NCBI GenBank assembly: GCA_002346745.1
Contig: DEAL01000016.1
Location: 18,895 to 82,894, forward strand
DNA: 64,000 bases
Reading direction: 5' to 3'
DNA from: Candidatus Neomicrothrix sp. UBA2983
Lineage (GTDB): Bacteria > Actinomycetota > Acidimicrobiia > Acidimicrobiales > MedAcidi-G1
A program made the translations under genes and the position numbers. This document shows positions 1-8,421 of this stretch, in pieces. How positions within the stretch are numbered: the first letter of the stretch is position 1; every line of letters begins with the position of its first letter. The notes under the pieces were generated by a model. The model made no database searches and was not told the DNA's origin. It worked only from the letters and a program-made list of their open reading frames with translations.

Positions 1-695
1 GCCTGGCCGGCCACCTCGACGGCGTAGTCGACGGTGCAGTGGCCCCAGTCGGTGCGCTGGGCGAACTCCTCGGGCGTGAACTGGGCGTCGTGGATCAGCA
101 GGTCGACGCCGGCGCACAGGTCGAGCACTGCCGGATCGACGTGGGTGGGCGCCCCGACCGGCTCCTGGTGGTCGCTCACGTAGGCGACGCTCACGCCGTT
201 CCAGTCGATGCGGTAGCCGTTGGTGACACCCACGTGGGGCACCACGGCGACGGTCACCCCGGCCGGGCCGACGGTGAAGCTGCCGTCGAGCACGTCGTGG
301 AAGGCGATCTCGCCCGCCAGGTCCCGGTGGCTGATCGGGAAGTACGGCGGCGCCATGAACTCCTCGAAGCAGGCCTCGAGGGTGCGGCCGTTGCGCGGCC
401 CGTACACGTCCAACCGGGCCCCCGGGCAGTTGATCGGGGCGAAGAAGGGCAGGCCCTGGATGTGGTCCCAGTGGAGGTGGCTGACGAGGGCCGTGCCGCG
501 GAAGGGCGTGGCGGCACACGGCTCGTCGACGCCGTAGAAGCGCAGGCCGGTGCCGAGGTCCAGCAGGATCGGCTGGCCGCCGGGCACGTCGACGACGACG
601 CAGGAGGTGTTGCCGCCGTAGCGCGCGTTCTCGTCGCACGGGCACGGGGTCGAGCCCCGGACCCCGTAGAAGGTGACGTCGAGCGCGGCGTCCAT
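1..695 (-). CDS. MBL-fold metallo-hydrolase (3' part outside window)
   Basis: Metallo-beta-lactamase-fold hydrolase read from an ATG at 695 and still open at the window edge (231 codons visible). The zinc motif SHLHWDH lies at about residues 72-78, after an N-terminal YGVRGSTPCPC segment typical of the cyclic-phosphodiesterase/RNase Z-like MBL group. A later PHVGVTN and an SDH segment fit the remaining metal ligands. Substrate is unknown. It is divergent from the thioredoxin-like selenoprotein gene, with about 110 bases between the starts. The missing C-terminus limits any closer assignment. Confidence 0.8.
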   Translation of the reverse strand, partial: MDAALDVTFYGVRGSTPCPCDENARYGGNTSCVVVDVPGGQPILLDLGTGLRFYGVDEPCAATPFRGTALVSHLHWDHIQGLPFFAPINCPGARLDVYGPRNGRTLEACFEEFMAPPYFPISHRDLAGEIAFHDVLDGSFTVGPAGVTVAVVPHVGVTNGYRIDWNGVSVAYVSDHQEPVGAPTHVDPAVLDLCAGVDLLIHDAQFTPEEFAQRTDWGHCTVDYAVEVAGQ

Positions 696-807
696 CGATC
701 GGTGAGGGTAGTGAGGCTCCGGCGGCCGGTGTCGGGGCTGTGACCCATCTCACGATGCCCTGATCCCGAGTCAGGAGCGGCAACGACGGTGCGCGAGACT
801 GTCAGTG

Positions 808-2265
808 ATGGCCTCCGTGACCGGTGCCCGACTCCCGACCATTCCCGACGGCCTGGTCGCCGTGGTCAAGTCCGAGTGCCCGGCCTGCACGCTGGTCGCC
901 CCGGTGCTCGAGCAACTGGTCGAGTCGGTGGGGCTCGTCGTCTACACCCAGGACGACCCCTCCTTCCCGACCGACGCCGACTGGGTGGTCGACGACACCG
1001 ACCTGGCGGCCAGCTGGCAGATCGACCTCGACGCCGTCCCCACGCTGGTTCGACGCGTCGACGGCGTCGAGATCGACCGCACCGTCGGCTGGGACCGCGC
1101 CAACTGGGAGTCCTTCACCGGCGTCGACGGCCTCGGCGACGGCCTGCCCGACTTCAAGCCCGGTTGAGGCTCCCTGACGGTCGACCCCGGGCGGGTCGAC
1201 GAGCTCCGGGCCCGGTACGGCGGCTCGAACCTGGCCTCGCGGCGCGTCGAGGTCGCCGACCTGGAGGACCTCCACGAGGCCCTGTTCGACCGGGGCTGGA
1301 CCGACGGGCTGCCCGTGGTGCCGCCCACCGAGGCGCGGGTGTCCCGGATGCTCGAAGGAACCACTCGCAGCCCTGACGAGGTCGTCGTCCTGGTTCCGCC
1401 CAACCTTGTCGAGTGCCCCGTCGAGAAGGTGGCGGTCAACGCCGTCATGGCCGGCTGCCGCCCTGAGTACCTGCCGGTCGTCCTCGCAGCCCTCGAGACC
1501 GTCTGCACCGACGAGTTCAACATGCACGGCGTGCTGGCCACCACCATGTCGGTCGGCCCGATCCTCGTCGTCAACGGACCGATCGCCCGGCAGATCGGCA
1601 TGAACTCGGGGATCAACGTCCTGGGCCACGGCAACCGGGCCAACTCCACCATCGGCCGGGCCGTGCAACTCGTCCTCCGCAACGTCGGCGGCGGCGCCCC
1701 GGGCGGCATCGACCGGGGCACCCTCGGACACATGGGCAAGCAGGGCTTCTGCTTCGCCGAGGACGAGGACGGCTCACCCTGGACCACCCTCGCCGAGGAC
1801 CGGGGCTTCGACCGCTCGCAGAACACCGTCACCGCCTTCTGCGGCGAGGGCCCGAACCTGGTGATGGACCAGCTCAGCCGCAGCCCCGAGTCGCTCACCC
1901 GCTCGCTGGCCTCGAGCCTCCGGACCGCCATCTCCGAAAGGGTGGTGCTCGGCATGGACGGCATGCTCGTGATGTCGCCCGAGCACATGTCCCGCTACCG
2001 GGACGCCGGTTGGGACCGGGCCCGCTTCATGGCCGAGCTCACCGAGTGCCTGATGGTCGATACCGACTCCATCCTCGGGGGCGTCGACGGCGTCGAGGAG
2101 GGCCTCCCTCCCGAGTTCGCCGGCCACCGCGTCCCCAAGTTCCGTCCGGGTGGCCTGCTGGTCGTCCACGCCGGCGGTCCCGCCGGCCTGTTCTCGGCCG
2201 TCATCGGCGGCTGGAAGAACGGCCCCGGCGGCTCCGACCCCGTCACGAGGGAGATCACGCCATGA
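808..2265 (+). CDS. Thioredoxin-like/domain-X selenoprotein, Sec at residue 120
   Basis: Proposed 485-residue protein read through TGA at 1165-1167 as selenocysteine (U120). Residues 1-119 are a thioredoxin-like domain with C24-P-A-C27 and a cis-proline segment (AVPTLV). Residues from about 165 on are an uncharacterised domain, X, with DGLPVVPPT, VNAVMAGC (C217) and GNRANSTIGRA. Reading through is favoured because no ATG, GTG or TTG occurs in frame between the TGA and the GTG at 1315, and that GTG falls inside domain X: the paralogue at 37.4-38.5 kb extends about 30 residues further upstream with matching sequence. An 8-bp hairpin sits 12 nt after the TGA. Its stop overlaps an ATG (ATGA) and the UGSC selenoprotein follows. 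The start may instead be GTG at 805. Function is unknown; a thiol/selenol redox role is inference. The alternative is two separate genes or a nonsense mutation. Confidence 0.7.
1165..1167 (+). other. Predicted selenocysteine UGA codon (U120)
   Basis: In-frame TGA in the context PGUGS, joining the thioredoxin-like half to domain X. The downstream hairpin, the absence of an alternative start before the conserved region and the neighbouring UGSC selenoprotein support decoding rather than termination. Cysteine-containing homologues at this position would confirm it. Confidence 0.65.
1180..1200 (+). promoter_or_regulatory. SECIS-like hairpin after UGA 1165
   Basis: Perfect 8-bp stem (1180-1187 with 1193-1200) and five-base loop CGGGC. 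The loop lies 21-25 nt after the TGA, the usual place for the apical loop of a bacterial SECIS element bound by SelB. Unlike the E. coli fdhF element the loop has no GU pair. Confidence 0.55.
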
Positions 2266-2303
2266 CCACCACCCGTCCCGTCACGAAGGAGGCCACGCCA
2301 TGA
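2262..2303 (+). CDS. 13-codon leader ORF made by a 38-bp tandem duplication
   Basis: The translation start region of the UGSC gene is duplicated in tandem with period 38: CCCGTCACGAGGGAGATCACGCC-ATG and CCCGTCACGAAGGAGGCCACGCC-ATG are near-identical. The upstream copy opens a 13-residue peptide (MTTTRPVTKEATP) whose TGA overlaps the true ATG at 2300. It also overlaps the stop of the preceding gene. It may couple translation between the two genes or be only a vestige. Confidence 0.35.
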   Translation: MTTTRPVTKEATP

Positions 2304-2337
2304 CCACCACGATCCTGGATCCGACCAGTGAGCAGGC
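2262..2337 (+). repeat. Tandem duplication of a start/RBS region (period 38)
   Basis: Two imperfect copies of a segment holding a purine-rich ribosome site and ATGACCACCAC. The first copy is read in a different frame from the second because 38 is not a multiple of three. Only the second ATG leads into the UGSC protein, and it has the better ribosome site (AAGGAGG, 8 nt upstream). Confidence 0.6.
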
Positions 2338-2821
2338 CCCGGCCACCCGGGAGCGCGTCGGGCGCCCCGAGTCGCTGGCCGGGCTCACCGTCGGCCTGCT
2401 CGACATCTCCAAACCCCGCGGCGACGTGTTCCTCGACCGGGTCGAGGAACGGCTCACCGCCGCCGGGGCGACCGTGGCCCGCTACGCCAAGCCCACGTTC
2501 ACCAAGCCGGCGCCCGCCGACCTGCGCCACGAGATCGCCACCCACTGCGACGCCGTGATCGAGGCCCTCGCCGATTGAGGATCCTGCACGACGTGCAGTG
2601 TGCACGACATCGATTATCTGGAGCGGCGGGGCGTGCCGGGGGTCTTCGTGGCCTCCGACACCTTCATCGACGCCGCCGAGACCCAGTCGGCGGGCCTGGG
2701 CCTCGACGTGGCCGGCGTCTACGTGGCGCATCCCATCCAGGACCGCACCGACGAGGAGATGACCGCCTTGGCGGACGGCGCCATCGACGCCCTGCTGGGT
2801 GCCCTCACCGGCCCCGCCTGA
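2300..2821 (+). CDS. UGSC-family selenoprotein (cassette A)
   Basis: 173-residue protein with selenocysteine at residue 93 (TGA 2576-2578). The motif U93-G-S-C96-T-T-C-S-V-H-D matches the UGSC-containing proteins first reported from ocean metagenomes. N-terminal features are ILDPTSE and LTVGLLDISKPRGD; the C-terminal half has VFVASDTFIDAA and a helical tail. The start at 2300 is chosen for its AAGGAGG ribosome site. Both halves match the minus-strand paralogue at 36.9-37.4 kb, including sequence after the TGA, so readthrough is well supported. It is translationally coupled to the thioredoxin-X gene and convergent with mutY. The biochemical function of the family is unknown; the U-x-x-C spacing suggests a redox centre (inference). 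Confidence 0.88.
2576..2578 (+). other. Predicted selenocysteine UGA codon (U93, UGSC motif)
   Basis: TGA followed by GGA TCC TGC gives U-G-S-C. Conserved sequence continues on both sides in the same frame and in a paralogue with its own TGA at the equivalent codon. Confidence 0.88.
2592..2606 (+). promoter_or_regulatory. SECIS-like hairpin of UGSC gene A
   Basis: Six-base stem (CGTGCA/TGCACG) with loop GTG located 20-22 nt after the TGA. The paralogue has a hairpin with the same GTG loop at the same distance. One stem pair is C-G here and G-C there, a compensatory change. An alternative stem, 2584-2589 with 2593-2598, is also possible. Confidence 0.65.
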
Positions 2822-2831
2822 GCGGGGCGCC

Positions 2832-3701
2832 TCACCCCGGAAGTCGCCAGGCGCCGTTGGCGTGCGTGGCCAGCCCGTCGTCGGCGACGCCGAGGGCGAC
2901 CCGGACCGCACGGCCGGGGTCGTCGGGCCAGCCCATCACCCGGGCCAGGTCGGCATCGGGGACGTCGCCCCCGCCGAGGGCCGCCACCAGCCGTCCACGG
3001 CCCTGACGGTCCGAGCCCTCGAAGGCCGGTTGGGCGACGCTGACCCCAGCGGAGCCACGTGCCGGATCATCGCCCTCGCCCCGCCAGGCACAGCCGTCGG
3101 CGACCGGGCACCCGCCACAGTGCGGTGAGCGGGCGCGACAGACGGTCGCCCCCACGTCCAGCAGCACCTGGTTCCACGCCCAGCCCTCCCCTGACGGGAC
3201 CGCCGCATCGGCCAGCGACTGGGCCTCCCGGGCCGTGAGCCGGCGACCGGTCCGGCGCGCCAGCACGCGCGCCACGTTGGTGTCCACCACGGCCACGTCC
3301 CGCTCGAAGGCGAAGGCCAGCACGGCCCTCGCCGTGTACGGCCCGATACCCGGCAGGTCGAGCAGCGCACCGAGGTCGTCCGGCAGCCGGCCGCCATGCT
3401 GCGCCGCCACCTGTGTCGCACATCGGTGCAGGTTGACGGCCCGGCGGTTGTAGCCGAGGCCCGACCACTCCCGGACGACGTCGCCGACTGGCGCCGCCGC
3501 ACACGTGGCCATGTCCGGAAAGCGTTCGAGGAAGCGCTTCCACCTCGGCACCACCCGGTCCACCTGGGTCTGCTGGAGCATCACCTCCGCCACCAGGACC
3601 GACCACGGGTCCCGGGTCGCCCGCCACGGCAGGTCCCGCAGGCGCGGGCGTCCCCAGTCGAGGAGTGACGCCGGAAGCGGCCGGGTCCGGGTGGCTGGCA
3701 C
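2832..3701 (-). CDS. mutY: A/G-specific adenine glycosylase MutY
   Basis: 289-residue base-excision repair glycosylase that removes adenine mispaired with 8-oxoguanine. Visible marks are AEVMLQQTQ with the catalytic Glu, the helix-hairpin-helix LPGIGPYTARAV, the catalytic Asp in VVDTNVARVL, and four cysteines of the [4Fe-4S] loop spaced C-x6-C-x2-C-x5-C. The C-terminal region is shorter than the full NUDIX-like domain of E. coli MutY, as in many actinobacteria. The start is taken as GTG at 3701; upstream in-frame sequence is not protein-like. Convergent with the UGSC gene, 10 bases apart. Confidence 0.9.
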   Translation of the reverse strand: MPATRTRPLPASLLDWGRPRLRDLPWRATRDPWSVLVAEVMLQQTQVDRVVPRWKRFLERFPDMATCAAAPVGDVVREWSGLGYNRRAVNLHRCATQVAAQHGGRLPDDLGALLDLPGIGPYTARAVLAFAFERDVAVVDTNVARVLARRTGRRLTAREAQSLADAAVPSGEGWAWNQVLLDVGATVCRARSPHCGGCPVADGCAWRGEGDDPARGSAGVSVAQPAFEGSDRQGRGRLVAALGGGDVPDADLARVMGWPDDPGRAVRVALGVADDGLATHANGAWRLPG

Positions 3702-3751
3702 CGCCCGAACGTAGTTCCGGCGACAGGCGCACCGGGACGACGGCCGGGCGC

Positions 3752-3757
3752 TAGCGT
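3752..3757 (+). promoter_or_regulatory. -10 element TAGCGT, leaderless promoter
   Basis: TAGCGT lies 8 nt before the GTG of the thioredoxin-like gene with no ribosome site between. It matches the TANNNT-N6-8-start pattern seen at eight other genes here. Confidence 0.5.
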
Positions 3758-3765
3758 CATCGCCC

Positions 3766-4257
3766 GTGGCACAGGACCCCTCCCTCAACATCGAGTTGCA
3801 GCCGGTCGGCGGCGAGCCGCTCCCGCTCGAGCAGCTGCTCACGACGTTCCCGCTGGCGGCCGTCGTGCTCGACCCGTACACCCACGAGAGTTCGTGGCTG
3901 CTCGACACGGCCCGCCGCATCCTGCGGGTGTTCCAGGAGGCCGACGTCCGGGTCGCCTACCTCGTGACCGACACCGACGCCGACGGCGCCGCCCGGTTCC
4001 TCGGCCCGCTCGCCGACGAGATCCTCGGCCTCGCCGACCCCGACCGGGCCCTCGTCCGCTCCCTCGGCCTCAGCTCACTCCCCGCCCTCGTGGCGATCCG
4101 CCAGGACGGCACCCTAGTCGGCACCGCCGAGGGCTGGGACCCCGACGCCTGGCGTGACCTCGCCGAGTCGATCGGCTCGCTCACTGCCTGGTCGCGGCCG
4201 GAGATCCCCGCCGTCGGAGACCCGGCGCCCTACGCGGGCACCGCCGCCCTGGGCTGA
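3766..4257 (+). CDS. Thioredoxin-fold protein lacking CxxC
   Basis: 163-residue protein with a thioredoxin-like layout: a strand-helix region around ALAAVVLDPY, a central AYLVTDTDADG segment, and the cis-proline loop SLPALVAI followed by RQDGTLVG. No CxxC pair is present at the usual position, so it is probably not a disulfide oxidoreductase. GTG start directly behind a TAGCGT -10 element. The LLM-family gene follows 16 bases later, so the two are probably co-transcribed. Function unknown. Confidence 0.65.
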   Translation: MAQDPSLNIELQPVGGEPLPLEQLLTTFPLAAVVLDPYTHESSWLLDTARRILRVFQEADVRVAYLVTDTDADGAARFLGPLADEILGLADPDRALVRSLGLSSLPALVAIRQDGTLVGTAEGWDPDAWRDLAESIGSLTAWSRPEIPAVGDPAPYAGTAALG

Positions 4258-4273
4258 ACCGGCAGCCAGCGCT

Positions 4274-5176
4274 GTGCGGATCCGGATCGGCTTCGGGTTC
4301 GGCGGCTCCGCCCATCCCCATGGCGCCGACCTGTTCAGCTGGCTCGTCGACGACCTCGAGACCAACGGGTACGACTCCCTCTGGGTGAGCGAACGGGCCA
4401 ACGGCCTCACCCTCGACCCGATGGTCGCCATGTCCTACGCGGCGGGACGCACCGAGCGACTCAAGTTCGGCCCCGCCGTGATGGTGCTGCCGGGCCGCAA
4501 CCCGGTCCTGTGCGCCAAGGCCATCGCCAGCCTCGACGTGGTGTCGAACGGCCGGGCGCTGCCCGCCTTCGGGCTCGGCATCGCCGACGCCGCCGAACAC
4601 CAGGCCTTCGGCGTCGCCCGCGGCGACCGGGCCGCCTGGTTCGACGAGGCACTCCCGCTGATGCGCCGACTCTGGGACGCCGGCGAGGAGGCGATCGACC
4701 ACGACGGCCCGCGCTTCGCACTCTCCGGGGTGCTGGTACTGCCCAAGCCGGTCCAGCAGCCCATCGAGGTCTGGCTGGGCGGCTTCGCCCCGTCGGAACT
4801 GCGGCGTTGCGGTCGCCTGGGCGACGGCTGGCTGGCCTCCTTCTCCACGCCCGCCGCCGTGGCCGCCGGCATCGCCGCCATCGACGCCGAGTCGGCCGAT
4901 CACGGCCGCTCGATCGACCGGGGCCACTTCGGCGTGCTGTTGCCGTTCGTGCACGGCGCCCTCCCCGACCGCTTCGCCGACCGCCTGCGCCGACGCCAGC
5001 CCGACCTCGACCCGGCCGAGGTGGTCGCCTCGGGGATCGCCGGCCTGGCCGACCGACTGCGTGCCTTCGTCGACGCCGGCGCCACCAAGTTCGTGGTGTT
5101 CCCCCTCGACGAGCCCAGCGACTGGCACGCCACCATCAACGAGGTCGCCGACGAATGCCTGCCCCTGCAGACGTGA
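4274..5176 (+). CDS. LLM-class F420-dependent oxidoreductase
   Basis: 300-residue TIM-barrel flavin/F420-dependent oxidoreductase of the luciferase-like monooxygenase family. It has the N-terminal IRIGFGFGGSA strand, GYDSLWVSE, a GPAVMVLPGRNPVLCAKA segment, and SNGRALPAFGLGI, which corresponds to the family's SxGRxxxGxGxG cofactor loop. GTG start at 4274 is chosen because the conserved first strand begins there. Lies in a plus-strand run with a thioredoxin-fold gene upstream and a dehydrogenase downstream. Substrate is not predictable. Confidence 0.85.
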   Translation: MRIRIGFGFGGSAHPHGADLFSWLVDDLETNGYDSLWVSERANGLTLDPMVAMSYAAGRTERLKFGPAVMVLPGRNPVLCAKAIASLDVVSNGRALPAFGLGIADAAEHQAFGVARGDRAAWFDEALPLMRRLWDAGEEAIDHDGPRFALSGVLVLPKPVQQPIEVWLGGFAPSELRRCGRLGDGWLASFSTPAAVAAGIAAIDAESADHGRSIDRGHFGVLLPFVHGALPDRFADRLRRRQPDLDPAEVVASGIAGLADRLRAFVDAGATKFVVFPLDEPSDWHATINEVADECLPLQT

Positions 5177-5189
5177 ACACCCTCCCCGC

Positions 5190-6116
5190 ATGAGCACCTC
5201 CCGACCCGTCGCCGTCGCCCCCGACACCCGCCCCGCCATGTGCGACCGCATGTGCGCCGCCGTCGAGGCCGGCGGCGGAACCCTCGCCAAGATCGAGGAC
5301 GCCGAAGGCCTGGTCTGGGCGGACCCGGGCAACGTCGCCGCCTTCCCCGAGGTGGCCGCCCGGGCGGGACGCCTCGAGTGGATCCAACTGCCCTACGCCG
5401 GCATCGAACCCTTCGTCCACCACCTCGACGCCCGCTGGACCTGGACCTGTGGCAAGGGCGTCTACGCCCCGGCGGTGGCCGAGACCGTGCTGGCCATGAT
5501 CCTCGCCCTGCACAAGAACCTGCACGCCTACGCCCGGGCTCGCACCTGGGAGACACCCATCGGCCGCTTCCTCGCGGGCAGCCGCGTGACCGTCCTGGGC
5601 GGGGGCGGGATCACCGAGTGCCTGCTCCCCCTGCTTGAACCGTTCGGCTGCCCGGTCACCGTCGTGCGCCGGAGCGACCGGCCGCTCCCGGGCGCCGACC
5701 GCACCCTCACCGTCGACCGGCTGGCCGAGGTGCTGCCCGACACCGACGTGCTGGTCCTGGCACTCGCCCTCACCGACGAGACCAGCGGCATCGTCGACGC
5801 GGCCGCCCTCGACCTGCTCCCCGACGACGCCTGCCTCGTCAACGTGGCCCGGGGCGGTCACGTCGTCACCGACGACCTGGTCGCCGCACTCCGCGACGGG
5901 CGGCTTGCCGGGGCGGCCCTCGACGTGACCGACCCGGAGCCACTGTCGGACGGGCACCCACTCTGGTCGCTGCCGAACTGCCTGATCACGCCCCACATCG
6001 CGAACACCCCCGAGATGGGCCTCGACATGCTCGAACCGTTCGTGGCCGAGAACGTCCGCCGCTTCTGCGCCGGCGAGGACCTGCTGGCCCCCGTCGACGT
6101 GGCACTCGGGTACTGA
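5190..6116 (+). CDS. D-isomer-specific 2-hydroxyacid dehydrogenase family protein
   Basis: 308-residue NAD-dependent dehydrogenase. The nucleotide-binding turn is VTVLGGGGITECL, a variant of GxGxxG. The catalytic region has VNVARGGHVVTDDLV (Arg-containing strand), DVTDPEPLSDGHPLW (Glu) and PHIANTPEMG (His). Usual family length is about 310-330 residues. It begins 13 bases after the LLM gene and is probably in the same transcript. Substrate is likely a 2-hydroxyacid or 2-oxoacid of unknown identity. Confidence 0.87.
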   Translation: MSTSRPVAVAPDTRPAMCDRMCAAVEAGGGTLAKIEDAEGLVWADPGNVAAFPEVAARAGRLEWIQLPYAGIEPFVHHLDARWTWTCGKGVYAPAVAETVLAMILALHKNLHAYARARTWETPIGRFLAGSRVTVLGGGGITECLLPLLEPFGCPVTVVRRSDRPLPGADRTLTVDRLAEVLPDTDVLVLALALTDETSGIVDAAALDLLPDDACLVNVARGGHVVTDDLVAALRDGRLAGAALDVTDPEPLSDGHPLWSLPNCLITPHIANTPEMGLDMLEPFVAENVRRFCAGEDLLAPVDVALGY

Positions 6117-6156
6117 GCCACGGTCGCCAAGCGGACCTGTCGGGGCACCCCTCACG

Positions 6157-6540
6157 ATGCCGGACCCGTTGGTCGTCCTCACTGCCTGGCTGCTGGCCTG
6201 CGTGTTCGCCGTGGCAGCGGCGGTCAAGTTGCGCGACCCGCTGGGCACCCGTCGCACCCTCGGCGACTTCGGGTTGCCGAACCCGCGGCTGCTGGCCCGG
6301 GTGCTGCCAGCCACCGAGGCGACCACCGCTCTCCTGCTGGTCGTCGACCCCCGGGTGGGTGGCCAGTGCGCGGTTGCCCTGCTGGTGGCGTTCACCACGC
6401 TGATCGTCGGGCGCCTGATGGCCGGCCACCGCAACGCCTGCGGCTGCTTCGGCACGTGGTCGAAGCACCCACTGTCCTGGCGGGACCTGGCCCGCAACGG
6501 TATCCTCGTCGCCCTCGGGGTGTTGGCCGCCCTGGGTTGA
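6157..6540 (+). CDS. MauE/DoxX-like membrane protein
   Basis: 127-residue integral membrane protein with about four hydrophobic segments and an N-terminal start VLTAWLLACVFAVAAAVKL. The motif CGCFG near residue 91, followed by W..HPLSW, is typical of MauE-type proteins of methylamine dehydrogenase maturation and DoxX-like relatives. No other mau genes are adjacent, so a general disulfide or quinone-linked membrane redox role is more likely than methylamine oxidation (inference). Confidence 0.75.
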   Translation: MPDPLVVLTAWLLACVFAVAAAVKLRDPLGTRRTLGDFGLPNPRLLARVLPATEATTALLLVVDPRVGGQCAVALLVAFTTLIVGRLMAGHRNACGCFGTWSKHPLSWRDLARNGILVALGVLAALG

Positions 6541-6632
6541 GGATCGGCCCGGCCTCGGCGCGGTCACTGCACCAGGTCGGCCGTCCACGGCTGATTCCAG
6601 CGGCAACGAACGACTGGGTAATACTGCTCGAC

Positions 6633-6722
6633 ATGGACTCACGCACCCTCGCCCGGCGGGTCGCCGGACCGATCAGCGGGTCCATCTCCAGGGTCGAGGC
6701 AGCCCTCGAGCACGCCGCCTGA
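6633..6722 (+). CDS. Possible 29-codon ORF in a 228-bp gap
   Basis: The gap between the MauE-like gene and the acyl-CoA synthetase contains a 29-residue reading frame starting with MDSRTLARR. TAATAC lies 8 nt before its ATG, resembling the leaderless arrangement used elsewhere here. No homology is recognisable and it may be chance. Otherwise I see only the synthetase ribosome site (AAGGAG) at the end of this gap. Confidence 0.2.
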   Translation: MDSRTLARRVAGPISGSISRVEAALEHAA

Positions 6723-6768
6723 TCCCGGCCCGACTACCCCCGACCCCCGACGACAAGGAGCCACACCG

Positions 6769-8391
6769 ATGGACGGCCTGATGATGGACACGCCGCTGTC
6801 CCTGGTCCACCTCTTCGACCGGGCCACCCGGATCCATGGCGACAAGGAGGTCGTGACCGCCTCGCCGGCCGGCAGGCACCGCGTCACCTACGCCGAATGG
6901 GGTGATCGCACCCGCCGCCTGGGCGGCGTGCTGGACGACCTCGGCATCAGCGCCGACGGCCGTATCGCCACCTTCGCCTGGAACACCGCCCGCCACCTCG
7001 AGCTCTACTTCGCGCCCCCGTGCAGCGGCCGCGTGTCGCACACCCTCAACCTGCGCCTCTTCCCCGAGCAACTCACCTACATCGTCAACCACGCCGAGGA
7101 CGAGGCCATCTTCCTCGACCACTCGGTGGCCGGCCTGATCTGGCCCCTCATGGACCAGTTCGACACGGTGCGCCACGTCGTCCTCATGGACGACGGCGCC
7201 CCGGCGCCCGATGCCGACGCCATCCGCGCCGAGGTTCACGACTACGAGGCCCTGCTCGACGCCGCCTCCCCCGTCGACTGGATCGACGTCGACGAGGACC
7301 AGGCCGGCTCGATGATGTACACGTCGGGCACCACCGGGAACCCCAAGGGCGTCGTCTACTCGCACCGGTCGATGGTGCTCCACACCTTCGGGGCGATGAT
7401 GGCCGACACGCTCGGCGTCAACGAGCGGGACGTGATCCTGCCCGTCGTGCCGATGTTCCACGCCAACGCCTGGGGGCTCGCCCACGCCGGCGTCGCCACC
7501 GGCGCCACGCTCGTCATGCCCGGCCCCGACCTCAGCCCACCCGCCCTGGCCGACCTGATCGAGTCGGAGCGGGTGACCCTGGCCGCCGGCGTGCCGACCA
7601 TCTGGATGGGCGTGCTGCCCGAGCTGGCCGGCCGCGACGTGTCCTCCCTCCGGGCCATCCCCTGCGGCGGCTCGGCGGTCCCCCGGTCGCTCTCCGAGGG
7701 CTACCGGGAGCAGATCGGGATGCCGATCCTCCAGGCCTGGGGGATGACCGAGACCAGTCCGCTGGCCGCCGTCTGCCAGATCAAGTCCACCCTCGACGAC
7801 CTCGACGACGACGCCAAGGCCGACCTGCGGACCACCGTGGGGCTCATCGCCCCCGGCGTGGACTTCCGCATCGCCGACCAGGAGACCGACGAGGAACTGC
7901 CCTGGGACGGCGAGACCCGAGGCGAACTCCAGGTGCGCGGCCCCTGGGTGGCACGCACCTACTACAACGACGAACGGGCGGGCGAATCCTTCACTGCCGA
8001 CGGCTGGCTCAAGACCGGCGACGTGGCCGTGGCCGACACCGAGGGCTACGTGCGCCTCGTGGACCGCACGAAGGACCTGGTCAAGTCCGGCGGCGAGTGG
8101 GTCAGCTCCGTCGAACTCGAGAACGAGATCATGGCCCACCCCGACGTCGTGGAGTGCGCCGTCATCGGCGTCACCTCCACCAGGTGGGGCGAGCGTCCGA
8201 TGGCCTGTGTGGTGACCACCGAGGGTGCCGCCCTCACCGGCGACGACGTCATCGCCTGGCTGGACGGCAGGGTCGTGAAGTGGTGGTACCCCGACCGCGT
8301 GGAGTTCATCGAGGAGGTCCCCAAGACCTCGGTCGGCAAGTTCTCGAAGAAGACGCTGCGGGAACGCTTTGCCGACGTGGTCGTCGACTGA
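6769..8391 (+). CDS. Long-chain acyl-CoA synthetase (AMP-forming)
   Basis: 540-residue adenylate-forming enzyme that activates a carboxylic acid to its CoA thioester. The ATP-binding P-loop MYTSGTTGNPKG, the A5-type motif AWGMTETSP, the hinge GWLKTGDVA, and the C-terminal catalytic lysine in SVGKFSKK are all present. Closest in style to the medium/long-chain fatty-acid CoA ligase group (FadD-like). ATG at 6769 has AAGGAG 9 nt upstream; a second in-frame ATG at 6781 is possible. Convergent with a P450. Confidence 0.92.
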   Translation: MDGLMMDTPLSLVHLFDRATRIHGDKEVVTASPAGRHRVTYAEWGDRTRRLGGVLDDLGISADGRIATFAWNTARHLELYFAPPCSGRVSHTLNLRLFPEQLTYIVNHAEDEAIFLDHSVAGLIWPLMDQFDTVRHVVLMDDGAPAPDADAIRAEVHDYEALLDAASPVDWIDVDEDQAGSMMYTSGTTGNPKGVVYSHRSMVLHTFGAMMADTLGVNERDVILPVVPMFHANAWGLAHAGVATGATLVMPGPDLSPPALADLIESERVTLAAGVPTIWMGVLPELAGRDVSSLRAIPCGGSAVPRSLSEGYREQIGMPILQAWGMTETSPLAAVCQIKSTLDDLDDDAKADLRTTVGLIAPGVDFRIADQETDEELPWDGETRGELQVRGPWVARTYYNDERAGESFTADGWLKTGDVAVADTEGYVRLVDRTKDLVKSGGEWVSSVELENEIMAHPDVVECAVIGVTSTRWGERPMACVVTTEGAALTGDDVIAWLDGRVVKWWYPDRVEFIEEVPKTSVGKFSKKTLRERFADVVVD

Positions 8392-8421
8392 CCAGGACTC
8401 CCCGACTGGCACGCCCCTGCG

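Noticed and set aside
1165..1167. TGA as a simple stop ending a 119-residue thioredoxin-like protein
   Set aside because: The downstream conserved domain then lacks a start codon before its first conserved block, and a SECIS-like hairpin is present. Kept as the main alternative, not excluded.
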